From contig NZ_OZ242364.1 in the NCBI RefSeq assembly GCF_965208925.1, positions 1,860,001-1,924,000 on the forward strand: 64,000 nucleotides of DNA. Direction: 5' to 3'. This document shows, in pieces, positions 53,519 to 61,665 of this stretch. This DNA is from Poriferisodalis sp965208925. Lineage in GTDB: Bacteria; Actinomycetota; Acidimicrobiia; Acidimicrobiales; Poriferisodalaceae. Position 1 is the stretch's first letter. Each line of letters opens with the position of its first letter. The notes beneath the pieces were generated by a model. It ran no database searches. It was not told the origin of the DNA and saw nothing but the letters and a program-made list of their open reading frames with translations. The position numbers were made by a program, and so were the translations under genes.

Positions 53519-54228
53519 CAGACATGATGCTGAAGGTCGAGGACCTCCACGCGCGCTACGGCGCCGTCGAGGTGCTCCGCGGGCTCGATTTCGAAGTGCC
53601 CGATGGAAACGTGGTGGTGATTCTGGGCGCCAACGGCGCCGGCAAGACCACCACTCTGCGGGCGCTATGCAACATGTGCACCACGACCGGCACGGTCACG
53701 ATGGAAGGCGACGACATCTCCCGTGCCAAGACCGCCGACATCGTGCGGCGAGGCGTCGCCCACGTGCCCCAGGGCCGGGGCACCTTCCCCGAGCTCTCGG
53801 TGATGGACAATCTCAAGATCGGCGCCTACACCCGCAAGGACAACGAGGTCGGCGCCGACGTCGACCGCTGGTTCGAGATCTTCCCCCGGCTCGAAGAGCG
53901 CCGCGATCAGCTCGCCGGCTCGCTCTCGGGCGGCGAGCAGCAGATGCTTGCCGTCGCCCGGGCGCTGATGTGCCGGCCGAGGCTGCTGCTGCTCGACGAG
54001 CCCTCGCTGGGCTTGGCGCCGCTCATCATCGAAGACCTCTTCGAGCGCTTCGCCCAACTGAACAAGGAAACCGGGTTGACAATGCTGCTCGTCGAGCAGA
54101 ACGCCAATCTGGCACTGGACATGGCCGACTACGGGTACGTGATTGAGAGCGGCGAGATCGCTCTGCATGGACGGGCCGATCAGCTCAAGAACGATCCTGC
54201 AGTGCAGGAAGCGTACTTGGGCGCGTGA
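53515..54228 (+). CDS. livF: Branched-chain amino acid-type ABC transporter ATPase (LivF-like)
   Basis: A 237-residue ATPase with DLHARYGAVEVLRGLDFEV, Walker A GANGAGKTTTLRAL, HVPQGRGTFPELSVMDNLKIGAY, signature LSGGEQQMLAVARALM, Walker B RLLLLDEPSLGLAPLI and LLVEQNANLALDMADYGYVIESG. All are standard LivF features. It overlaps livG and is followed by the first livH after 22 nt. Confidence 0.94.
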   Translation: MTDMMLKVEDLHARYGAVEVLRGLDFEVPDGNVVVILGANGAGKTTTLRALCNMCTTTGTVTMEGDDISRAKTADIVRRGVAHVPQGRGTFPELSVMDNLKIGAYTRKDNEVGADVDRWFEIFPRLEERRDQLAGSLSGGEQQMLAVARALMCRPRLLLLDEPSLGLAPLIIEDLFERFAQLNKETGLTMLLVEQNANLALDMADYGYVIESGEIALHGRADQLKNDPAVQEAYLGA

Positions 54229-54250
54229 TTCATAGGTACGGGGGCACACC

Positions 54251-55309
54251 GTGAACTGGAACTTCGAGATCCTCCCGGATTTCATTTTCAACGGGCTACG
54301 TGACGGCGCCGTGTACGCCGCTGCCGCGTTGGCGCTGGTGCTGATCTTCAAGGCCACCACGCTGATCAACTTCGCCACCGGTGAGTTGGCGATGCTCGGC
54401 GCCTTCTTCGTCTATGTACTCAACATCGAGCAGGGCCTGTGGCTCTGGCTCTCGATCGCGATCGCGATGCTCATCAGCGCCGGGATCGGCGCGGCCGTCG
54501 AGCGAGCACTCGTCAGACCCTTCGACCCGGCCGACCACCTGCCGGTTGTGTTGATCACGTTGGGCTTGTTCTTGATCATCAACGCCGTCGCCGGCGATAT
54601 CTGGAACTACCAGGTCCGGCGTGTCAACGACCCGTTCGGCCAATTCCCCAGCTGGGTGCCGAACGGCAGCGAGCTCAAGACATCGAGCGACGGCACGATC
54701 GCCTGCATGACGAATGCAGACGGCAATCTCGCCGAGGTGGCGCCCGGCACTGCCGGCGCCGAGATGTGCGAGATGGTCGGCCGCACCTTCTTTGAGGTCA
54801 TCGGGGCACGCCTCCACTACCGCACCATCGGCACGTGGATCGCACTCGCCCTCGCGCTGATCGCACTCGCGATCATCTTGGGCAAAACGAAGGCGGGTCT
54901 GGCCTTCCGTGCGGTGTCCTCCAACACCGAGTCAGCCCGGCTGGTCGGCGTCAACACCGGACGCACGCTGGGATTCGGCTGGGCGCTGGCCTCGGTGTTC
55001 GGCACGCTCTCCGCTGCCTTGGTGGCGCCGGCGCTGGGCGGCGTCAACCCCAACATGATGCTGACGATCCTGATCTACGCCCTGGCTGGCGCCGCGCTCG
55101 GCGGGCTCGACAGCCTCGGCGGCGCCGTCATCGGCGGCCTGGTCGTGGGGCTCATCAAGTCGGTACTGGTCTCATGGTTCGGCGTGGTCGTGCTCGGCCA
55201 GGCCTACTTCTCGATCTTGCAGCTGGCGACGGCGTTCCTGCTGATCTTGATCGTGCTGTTGTTCCGTCCAGCGGGTCTCTTCGGAACCCGCCGCATCGAG
55301 CGCGTCTAG
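54251..55309 (+). CDS. livH: Branched-chain amino acid-type ABC permease, LivH-like (copy 1)
   Basis: A 352-residue membrane subunit of about eight helices, with INFATGELAMLGAFF near the N-terminus and the cytoplasmic ATPase-docking loop TKAGLAFRAVSSNTESARLVGVNT. The C-terminal GGLDSLGGAVIGGLVVGLIKSVL and FRPAGLFGTRRIERV are typical. A loop of about 65 residues (around 120-185, with two Cys) lies between helices on the outer side and is longer than in copy 2. Confidence 0.9.
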   Translation: MNWNFEILPDFIFNGLRDGAVYAAAALALVLIFKATTLINFATGELAMLGAFFVYVLNIEQGLWLWLSIAIAMLISAGIGAAVERALVRPFDPADHLPVVLITLGLFLIINAVAGDIWNYQVRRVNDPFGQFPSWVPNGSELKTSSDGTIACMTNADGNLAEVAPGTAGAEMCEMVGRTFFEVIGARLHYRTIGTWIALALALIALAIILGKTKAGLAFRAVSSNTESARLVGVNTGRTLGFGWALASVFGTLSAALVAPALGGVNPNMMLTILIYALAGAALGGLDSLGGAVIGGLVVGLIKSVLVSWFGVVVLGQAYFSILQLATAFLLILIVLLFRPAGLFGTRRIERV

Positions 55310-55338
55310 CTCAACTACCCAAGGGGAGTTGCTGAGGT

Positions 55339-57165
55339 ATGAGTTCACCACTGCTCATCGTTTCCAGGGGCAGCACACAGCATCGCCAGTGGCGGTTCTT
55401 GAGCTGGGGCTACGCCTTGGCGCTGGCGATCCTGGTGCCGCTGGTCCTGCAGCCGTTCGAGATCGGCAAGATGAACCGCGCATTGGTCCTCATGGTTGCC
55501 GTGCTGGCGGTCAACCTGGTCGTGGGCTTCAACGGCATGCTCGCGCTGGGGCATTCGGCGTTCATGGGCATCGGCGCGTTCGTTGCCGCGTCGATGGTCC
55601 AGGACGAGCTCTGGGACTTCTGGATGGTCATCCCGGTCGTGGTGATCGTCGGATTTGCCATCGGAATCATCGTGGGCCTGCCGGCGCTGCGGGTACGAGG
55701 TCTCTACCTAGCCTTGGTCACCATCGCCCAAGCGGCGGTCTTCCCGACGCTGGTGAACATCGACGAACTCGGTATCGCACGTCGTACCGGCGGCCCGAAC
55801 GGCCGGGACGTCATCGAGGAAGTCGATCGGCAGGAAAGCGGCTTCTCCAGCTTCTTCGAGTGGCTGCCCGGTGTCGACGGTGCGCGGGGCGCGAATGCGT
55901 ATCGCTACTGGATCCTGCTGCTGATGACGGTGATCGTCATTGCCCTGGTCCGCAACATCATGACCAGCCGGCCTGGCCGGGCGGTTCTGGCGATCCGCGA
56001 CAGCGAGGCAGGCGCCGCGGTGTACGGCGTCAACCTGCCGCTCTACAAGACCGTGAATTTCGCGCTCAGCGCCTCGCTGGGCTCACTGGCGGGCCTCATG
56101 TGGTGCCTCGACAAAGGCTTCGTGGCCGGCCAGGACTTCACCTTCCTGCTGGCAGTCGACCTCATCATCGGCTTGGTGATCGGCGGTGTCGGCACGTTGC
56201 AGGGCTCGATATTCGGCGGTCTGTTCGTGGTATGGGTGCGAGATCTCACCAAGAGGATCTCGATCCCGCTGGGCTTCTACACGCTCGACGGCGATGGCCC
56301 GCTTTCCGCTGCCATCTTCGGCCTCATTCTCATCCTGTTCACCTTCTTCGCTCCCGGTGGCATCGCCTCGATGGTGACGGCGATACAGAAGAGGATCATC
56401 CAGGTGGTCCCGCTGACGCCAGCCGGCGACCCCATCACGCCGCTCGCGAGCCTCGACCCCGGCCCGTCCTCGACGCGAGCCTCGTGGGCAATGAGATTCG
56501 CCGTCGCCGGCCCAGTGCTGCTGGTGATCGGCTGGGTGCTGATGAACGTCGACAACCTCATCGTCGGCACGCTCGCCTTCGCATTGCGCTTCGCCATCGT
56601 GGTGCTCGCTCCGATCGTCGTATTCGTCTCGATGAACGAGCTCCGGGCGGCGAAAGCGGGCCGGCGCGGCGAGAACGCCGCTGCGGTGAGCTCGCAGGCC
56701 AAGACAGCGGGCATCCTCGGCGTGCTGAGCTTCGCCTACATCCAGACGTTTGCCCTGAACATCGCGCTGCGGGCTCACCATGTGGGTCACTTGGCCCGAG
56801 AAGCGATCGCAGTGAACCCCGATGGCAAGACGGTGCCCGCAATCCCGCTCGTCAATGAGGCGGCGAAAGCGAAGGACTTCGTTGGCACGCCCGGCGAGTT
56901 CTGCGGCACCTCGCCCTCGGGTGAGATCAGCGATATGTCGGTCAGCGAGCTGTGCAACGTGGCATCCGATGCCATCGATGCCTCCGAGACATCGGTGGGC
57001 TTCTGGCTCATCGGCTGGCCGACGCAGAGCATGCTGTCGCTGGTGCTGAGCGTCATCGTCATATTGGTGACGATCTTCGTCGGCCTGCGCTACTTCGTCT
57101 TCTCCGAGGAGAAGGCCGAAACGGCTCCCGAGCCAGCGCCTGAAGACGTCGGCGCCTCTGCGTAG
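55339..57165 (+). CDS. livM: Branched-chain amino acid-type ABC permease, LivM-like (copy 1) with large C-terminal extension
   Basis: Residues 1 to about 353 form the LivM permease: NLVVGFNGMLALGHSAFMGIGAFVAA, GLPALRVRGLYLALVTIAQAAVFPTLV, SRPGRAVLAIRDSEAGAAVYGVNL, GGVGTLQGSIFGG and FAPGGIASMV. Residues about 354-608 are an addition not seen in ordinary LivM. They carry four or more further hydrophobic segments (for example 380-398, 404-428, 455-475, 560-585), a Cys-containing outer loop (GEFCGTSPSG, SELCNV) and an acidic Pro/Glu/Ala C-terminus. An AGGGGA Shine-Dalgarno precedes the ATG. Confidence 0.87.
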   Translation: MSSPLLIVSRGSTQHRQWRFLSWGYALALAILVPLVLQPFEIGKMNRALVLMVAVLAVNLVVGFNGMLALGHSAFMGIGAFVAASMVQDELWDFWMVIPVVVIVGFAIGIIVGLPALRVRGLYLALVTIAQAAVFPTLVNIDELGIARRTGGPNGRDVIEEVDRQESGFSSFFEWLPGVDGARGANAYRYWILLLMTVIVIALVRNIMTSRPGRAVLAIRDSEAGAAVYGVNLPLYKTVNFALSASLGSLAGLMWCLDKGFVAGQDFTFLLAVDLIIGLVIGGVGTLQGSIFGGLFVVWVRDLTKRISIPLGFYTLDGDGPLSAAIFGLILILFTFFAPGGIASMVTAIQKRIIQVVPLTPAGDPITPLASLDPGPSSTRASWAMRFAVAGPVLLVIGWVLMNVDNLIVGTLAFALRFAIVVLAPIVVFVSMNELRAAKAGRRGENAAAVSSQAKTAGILGVLSFAYIQTFALNIALRAHHVGHLAREAIAVNPDGKTVPAIPLVNEAAKAKDFVGTPGEFCGTSPSGEISDMSVSELCNVASDAIDASETSVGFWLIGWPTQSMLSLVLSVIVILVTIFVGLRYFVFSEEKAETAPEPAPEDVGASA

Positions 57166-57249
57166 ATGTAGCGCGGCGCATCACGGCGCCCTGCGCCTGC
57201 GCTGGAGCGCAGAAGCGTGACATGCACTGCTGAGGGCTGAGCGGCCGCA

Positions 57250-58215
57250 ATGGACTTCGCCTTCGTCGGCTTCGACTGGTCGTTGCTGCTGCAGCGAATC
57301 TTCGATGCGCTGTTCAACAGCGCCATCTACTCCTCGCTGGCGCTGGCATTGGTCATCATCTTTCGATCCACTGGGCTGCTGAACTTCGCCCAAGGCGAGA
57401 TGGCCACCTTCTCTGCCTACGTCGCCTTCGTGCTGCTCGCCGGTGCGGCACCCGGCGTCACCGGTGGCGGGCTGGCGTCGTGGATCGGGGCCCCGCTGGT
57501 GACGCCGCTAGCGATCGGAGGTGCGGTTGTCATCGGCATCGCGGCCGGCGCAGCGACCGAACGCGTACTGATCCGGCCGTTACGAAACGCACCGGAGCTA
57601 GCGCTTGTCAACGTGACGATTGGCATCCTGCTGGCGCTGAACTCGTTGATGGGCCAATGGTGGGGGACCGGTCCGCGTGTCTTCCCGCCGATCTTCCCGT
57701 CGTCTCCTGGCGACCACATCGACATCGCAGGCGCCCGTTTGCGTTTCTCCACGGTCGGGGCATGGCTTGTGCTGTTCGCGCTCCTCACCGTGCTTGCTCT
57801 GCTGCTGCGCTACACGAGGGCCGGTCTGGCCTTCCGCGCCGTGTCGATTGATTCGGAATCGGCCGCGTTGAACGGCATTCGCGTGGGTCCGACGCTGATG
57901 TACGGCTGGGCGCTGGCAGCGGGGCTCGGGGCCATCGCAGCCAATATGAGCGCCAATTCGGTGCTCCTCGAGCCGACCATGATGGTGCGGGTACTGGTGT
58001 ACGCCTTCGCCGCAGCGACGCTCGGCGGACTGGATTCGCCCAAGGGAGCGTTGGTCGGCGGTGTGGTCATCGGTCTCAGCCAGACGTTGATCCCGGCCTA
58101 TGTGCCGTTCATCGGCTTCGAGCTCAGCGTGCTGCCAGCCCTAGTCGCCATGGTCGTAGTGCTGATCGTTCGCCCGGCCGGCCTGTTCGGCACTCAGCGG
58201 ATCGAGCGGGTGTGA
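57250..58215 (+). CDS. livH: Branched-chain amino acid-type ABC permease, LivH-like (copy 2)
   Basis: A 321-residue permease with LNFAQGEMATFSAYVAFVLL, the docking loop TRAGLAFRAVSIDSESAALNGIRVG, and GGLDSPKGALVGGVVIGLSQTL ending VRPAGLFGTQRIERV. It is close to copy 1 in order and C-terminal motif but lacks the long outer loop. The 84-nt gap before it contains a 6-bp hairpin (57197-57212) that may mark a processing or pausing site. It overlaps the second livM (GTGA). Confidence 0.9.
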   Translation: MDFAFVGFDWSLLLQRIFDALFNSAIYSSLALALVIIFRSTGLLNFAQGEMATFSAYVAFVLLAGAAPGVTGGGLASWIGAPLVTPLAIGGAVVIGIAAGAATERVLIRPLRNAPELALVNVTIGILLALNSLMGQWWGTGPRVFPPIFPSSPGDHIDIAGARLRFSTVGAWLVLFALLTVLALLLRYTRAGLAFRAVSIDSESAALNGIRVGPTLMYGWALAAGLGAIAANMSANSVLLEPTMMVRVLVYAFAAATLGGLDSPKGALVGGVVIGLSQTLIPAYVPFIGFELSVLPALVAMVVVLIVRPAGLFGTQRIERV

Positions 58216-59516
58216 GCGACGACAACTGGCCCTCGCCGATGCCGCGCCCAGGCGACGATGACGACCCGGGTACAGAAGCCAGCGTGTTCGCAGTCTTCGC
58301 CCCGCCCGGAGCTGACGAGCCGTCTGAGACTGCATCGCTGCCCGGAGCTGACGAACCGTCCGAGACTGCGATGCTGGGCGCCGAGCCGTCCGGGGGAGGG
58401 CCCAGCGTGCGCAGCGGCCCGCCAGCCGCTTCCGGCGCCGGCACAGCGGTCCTCAACGCTGGCGGCGCGGATCATCTCGAGCGGCCCCGCAGGCGGATCG
58501 GCCCGCTGAGCTGGATCGGTGCTGTGTTGCTCGGTGTGTGGCTGGTGGCGATGCCGCTCACCAGCTCGGTAACCGAACTGCGGCAGAACACCCAGATCAT
58601 CGTCATGGTCCTCGCGGTGCTGGGCGTCAACGTCGCCACGGGCTACGGCGGCATGATCAGCCTCGGCCACGGAGTCTTCGTGGCCGTCGGCGCGTTCGCG
58701 GCTGCCTACGCTGTCGACGACCTGGCGCTGCCGTGGGCCCTCTCCATCCTGGCCGGAGCAGCCTTCGCCGGCGTCATCGGCGCACTGGTCGGTCTGCCCG
58801 CCCTTCGCATCAAGGGCATCCACCTCGCGCTGGTGACGCTTGGGCTGGCCATCGTGTTCCAGCCGCTCGCCAAGCGGGTGCCGGCGTTCTCCGGCGGCGT
58901 CAGCGGCAGGGCGGTCGGCGCCGAACTGGTGCCGCCGTCGTGGTTCGGCACCAGTCGCTGGGCCGAAGGGCTGTACCACTACCTGATCTGCCTGGTGGTG
59001 GTGGGGCTGGCGATGTGGCTGACGCACAACATCATCAATAGCCGGCCCGGTCGTGCCATGCGTGCGGTGCGCGACAACGACACGGCTTCGGCCGTGTACG
59101 GGGTGAACCTGGTGGCGTCCAGGGTCAGCACGTTCGCGGTGAGTGCGTCGCTGGCCGGACTCGCGGGAGCGCTCGGCGTCGTGCTGGTGCCGTTCGCCTC
59201 ACAGGAGTCGTACCCGTTCCAGGAGTCGCTGGTGCTGTATGCCACCGCTGTGCTCGGCGGCTTGGGCTCACTGTGGGGCTCCGTGCTCGGCGTCGCTATC
59301 CGGGAAGTCTTCTCGAGGATCGGCGAACTGCTCGGCGACGTGAGCGGGCTGGGTCCGCTCGGGGAGTTCCTGCGCCTGCTCGACGAGGAGCAGTTCGTGT
59401 TCGGCGCGCTGCTGGTGGCACTGACGTTCGTATTCCCGCGTGGCCTCGTCGGCATGTTCAACCGCCGTCAGGAAGATCAGGCGCCCCGGGCAGATCGACA
59501 CGGAGCGCGGGCGTGA
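58212..59516 (+). CDS. livM: Branched-chain amino acid-type ABC permease, LivM-like (copy 2) with N-terminal low-complexity tail
   Basis: The 434-residue protein begins with a cytosolic tail of about 95 residues rich in Asp, Glu, Pro, Ser and Ala, containing two tandem PGADEPSETA units. The permease starts near residue 97 (GPLSWIGAVLLGVWLV) and has VLGVNVATGYGGMISLGHGVFVAVGAF, GLPALRIKGIHLALVTLGLAIVFQPLA, the docking loop SRPGRAMRAVRDNDTASAVYGVNL and GGLGSLWGSVLG. The GTG at 58212 overlaps the livH stop. A later start that drops the tail is possible but has less support. Confidence 0.87.
   Translation: MSDDNWPSPMPRPGDDDDPGTEASVFAVFAPPGADEPSETASLPGADEPSETAMLGAEPSGGGPSVRSGPPAASGAGTAVLNAGGADHLERPRRRIGPLSWIGAVLLGVWLVAMPLTSSVTELRQNTQIIVMVLAVLGVNVATGYGGMISLGHGVFVAVGAFAAAYAVDDLALPWALSILAGAAFAGVIGALVGLPALRIKGIHLALVTLGLAIVFQPLAKRVPAFSGGVSGRAVGAELVPPSWFGTSRWAEGLYHYLICLVVVGLAMWLTHNIINSRPGRAMRAVRDNDTASAVYGVNLVASRVSTFAVSASLAGLAGALGVVLVPFASQESYPFQESLVLYATAVLGGLGSLWGSVLGVAIREVFSRIGELLGDVSGLGPLGEFLRLLDEEQFVFGALLVALTFVFPRGLVGMFNRRQEDQAPRADRHGARA
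58305..58376 (+). repeat. Two tandem 36-bp repeats in livM copy 2
   Basis: Units 58305-58340 and 58341-58376 are nearly identical, with four differences, mostly synonymous. Each encodes PGADEPSETA(S/M)L in the N-terminal tail. The period is in frame. Confidence 0.8.
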
Positions 59517-59517
59517 G

Positions 59518-59575
59518 ATCGTTGCGGAATTGACACGCCCGAGCTCGACATCGCCCGACAGGGCGGAACTAATTT
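59518..59575 (+). promoter_or_regulatory. Promoter-like block upstream of the first solute-binding gene
   Basis: ATCGTTGCGGAATTGACA (59518-59535) and GGAACTAATTT, with TAATTT (59570-59575) as a TANNNT -10 element, recur at matching spacing upstream of the second solute-binding gene. The TTGACA is about 34 nt from the -10, too far to be its -35, so it is more likely an operator or a second promoter. It lies just after the livM stop, so the binding proteins can be expressed apart from the permeases. Confidence 0.45.
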
Positions 59576-59647
59576 CGTAACGCGCCGGTTCGTAAGCAAT
59601 CGACTGGGGGAGCCGGCGTCTCACTTTCACCTACAGGGAGAAACGAC

Positions 59648-61360
59648 ATGATCAAGCGTCGAATGTGGCGCTTGCTGGCGTTGTTGTTCGCGTTCTCGCT
59701 CGTCGCTGCTGCGTGCGGCGGCGATGACGACGCGGACGACGCCGGCGCCAGCGAGACAGAGACCGAGACCACTGCCGCGGCCAGCGAGGACGAGGCGATG
59801 GACGAGGAGATGGCCGAAGAGGATGACGACGAGGGCGCTACCGGGGCTCTCGGCGGTGCTGCGGCCGAGGAGGACATCGAGGCAGCCGTCGCCGGCGAGG
59901 ACGACGACGAGGAGATGGCCGAAGAGGAGATGGCCGAAGAGGAGGAGATGATGTTTGATCGCTCCACCCTCCAGGGCATCTTCGATGAGGCCGCCGCTCG
60001 CCGTGCCAAGACCGTTGCGGAACTGACCGAGAAGATGGAGGCCGGCGAATACGGCGTCAGCGACGACGGCATCCTGCGCGGCCCCGCGGGCTTCGAGATC
60101 GACATGAACGAGTGCCCCTCGGACTGGTCGAGCACGACGGGCATCACCGACTCGCAGGTCCGGATCGGCCACACCACCGCTCAGTCGGGCAACTTGGCTG
60201 CGTACGGCGTCATCGCCGACGGCTGGGAGAACTACTTCGACTGGATGAACGCCAACGATCCGATCATGGTCGGCGGCTCCCCGCGTGACCTGACGTTGAT
60301 TGTCAAGGATGACGGCTACGTGGCCGCCCAGACGATCGAGTTCGTGGACGAGTTGATCGAGGCGGAGAACGTGTTCTCGATCCTCACGCTGGGCTCGCCG
60401 AACACGTTGGCGGTGTACGACAAGCTCAACGAGGAGTGCATCCCGCAGCCATTCGTCATGACTGGCCACCCGGCCTGGGGCGACCCGGTGAACCACCCAT
60501 GGACCACGGGCCTGCAGATGTCGTACTCGACTGAGTCGATTCTGTGGGGCGCGTGGATCCGCGAGAACCTGTCTGATCTGCTGCCGGTGAAGGTCGCCGG
60601 CCTGGTGATGGACAACGACTTCGGCTTGGCCTACGAGCTGGGCTTCCACGAGTGGGCTGAGGCCAACACCGATGTGGTGAGCGAGTACCTGCCGGTCCGT
60701 CATGACCCGGCCGCGCCGACGCTGACCAACGAGATGACCACCATCGCGGCGTTCGAGCCTGATGTGTTCATCTCGATGACGGCGGGCAACCCGTGCTTGC
60801 TGGCCATCCAGGAGGCCGGCCAGAGCGGCCTGTACGACGACATCAACGCCAAGGGCGGCGCGCTGTTCACGCCGTCGGTGTGCAAGGCCATCGAGGCGTA
60901 CATGAAGCCTGCCGGCGACTACGCCAACAACTGGTGGATTGTCGGCGGCGGCATCAAGGATTCCACCGACCCGAAGTACGTTGATGAGCCGTTCATCGCG
61001 TTCGTCAATGACAACCTTGTCGAAGCGGGCTTGGATCCGGCGGTGTCGCTGTACGCCACCGGCTACATGTTCGGCTACCCGTACGGCGAGGCGCTGCGCA
61101 TCGCGGCTGACCTGCCGGGCGGCCTGAACCGCACGAACTTCATCCTGGCGGTGCGTTCGATTGACATGTACCACCCGCAGGCGCTGGACGGCATCAACGC
61201 TCAGCTCAACGGTTCTGCAGATGCGTACTTCATCGAGGGCTCCGACTTCAGCCAGTTCGATGCGGGTGCGCAGACATGGAACATCATCGGCGACATCGTG
61301 GATGTCAACGGCCGGTCCACCAACTGCGCTTGGGACAAGGACAACGGAGGCTGCCGATAG
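59648..61360 (+). CDS. Branched-chain amino acid-type solute-binding lipoprotein (paralogue 1)
   Basis: A 570-residue lipoprotein: signal peptide with lipobox LVAAAC (Cys23), a strongly acidic Glu/Asp/Met-rich linker to about residue 102 (with DEEMAEEDDDEG, GEDDDEEMAEEEMAEEEEMM), then a periplasmic-binding-protein type 1 fold (Peripla_BP_6) from about 155 (VRIGHTTAQSGNLAAYG). Four or more cysteines lie in the mature domain (ECPSDW, EECIPQP, NPCLLA, TNCAWDKDNGGC). It delivers an unknown ligand to the adjacent Liv-type permeases. An AGGGAGA Shine-Dalgarno precedes the ATG. Confidence 0.9.
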   Translation: MIKRRMWRLLALLFAFSLVAAACGGDDDADDAGASETETETTAAASEDEAMDEEMAEEDDDEGATGALGGAAAEEDIEAAVAGEDDDEEMAEEEMAEEEEMMFDRSTLQGIFDEAAARRAKTVAELTEKMEAGEYGVSDDGILRGPAGFEIDMNECPSDWSSTTGITDSQVRIGHTTAQSGNLAAYGVIADGWENYFDWMNANDPIMVGGSPRDLTLIVKDDGYVAAQTIEFVDELIEAENVFSILTLGSPNTLAVYDKLNEECIPQPFVMTGHPAWGDPVNHPWTTGLQMSYSTESILWGAWIRENLSDLLPVKVAGLVMDNDFGLAYELGFHEWAEANTDVVSEYLPVRHDPAAPTLTNEMTTIAAFEPDVFISMTAGNPCLLAIQEAGQSGLYDDINAKGGALFTPSVCKAIEAYMKPAGDYANNWWIVGGGIKDSTDPKYVDEPFIAFVNDNLVEAGLDPAVSLYATGYMFGYPYGEALRIAADLPGGLNRTNFILAVRSIDMYHPQALDGINAQLNGSADAYFIEGSDFSQFDAGAQTWNIIGDIVDVNGRSTNCAWDKDNGGCR

Positions 61361-61399
61361 GCAGGCTCCGTATCGGGCATGGAGGCTGTCGATAGGCAG
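61346..61399 (+). repeat. Imperfect direct repeat of the gene's 3' end
   Basis: GGAGGCTG(C/T)CGATAGGCAG occurs at 61347-61365, over the last codons and stop of the solute-binding gene, and again at 61381-61399, a 34-nt period. It looks like a small local duplication in the 3' untranslated region. Confidence 0.6.
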
Positions 61400-61407
61400 C
61401 CTTCACA

Positions 61408-61439
61408 TCAGACGCTGCGGTTGTGTTCGCTGCGTCTGA
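61408..61439 (+). terminator. Upper 3' hairpin after solute-binding gene 1
   Basis: TCAGACGC (61408-61415) pairs with GCGTCTGA (61432-61439), then GCG with CGC after a T/T mismatch. With the stronger hairpin about 35 nt downstream it forms a tandem 3' structure in the 305-nt gap between the two paralogues. A third small stem, CTGATC/GATCAG, lies at 61450-61465. Confidence 0.45.
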
Positions 61440-61472
61440 CTGAAGTGAGCTGATCCTCGGATCAGTGCGACG

Positions 61473-61500
61473 GGGCCGGCGGGCAGTTGCCCGCCGGCCC
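61473..61500 (+). terminator. Strong GC hairpin after solute-binding gene 1
   Basis: GGGCCGGCGGGC (61473-61484) pairs perfectly with GCCCGCCGGCCC (61489-61500), 12 bp with an AGTT loop. There is no U-run. Nearly the same hairpin follows paralogue 2, so it was duplicated with the gene. A terminator or 3' end-protecting role is likely. Confidence 0.7.
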
Positions 61501-61532
61501 TGCCGCGTTGCGACACAGATTGCAGAATCGAA

Positions 61533-61589
61533 ATCGTTGCAGAATTGACATACCCGCCCGGTGACCAGCCGTGAGACGGGAACTAGCGT
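61533..61589 (+). promoter_or_regulatory. Promoter-like block upstream of the second solute-binding gene
   Basis: ATCGTTGCAGAATTGACA (61533-61550) and GGAACTAGCGT, with TAGCGT (61584-61589) as a TANNNT -10 element, match the block before paralogue 1. The element TTGCAGAAT(C/T)G is present twice here, at 61520-61530 and 61537-61547, like a direct-repeat operator. It is placed after the strong hairpin, so paralogue 2 has its own transcript. Confidence 0.45.
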
Positions 61590-61665
61590 CTCGGTAGACC
61601 GGCTGAGGCATCTGTGCGATTCCGCTGCCGGTTCGTGCTTTTGCAACCAATTGGGGAGACACAAC

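Noticed and set aside
59530..59575. TTGACA at 59530 as the -35 of the TAATTT -10
   Set aside because: The 34-nt spacing is about twice that needed; treated as a separate conserved element.
61361..61665. A gene in the 305-nt gap between the solute-binding paralogues
   Set aside because: Only hairpins, a small direct repeat and a promoter-like block are visible; no coding frame with a ribosome-binding site.
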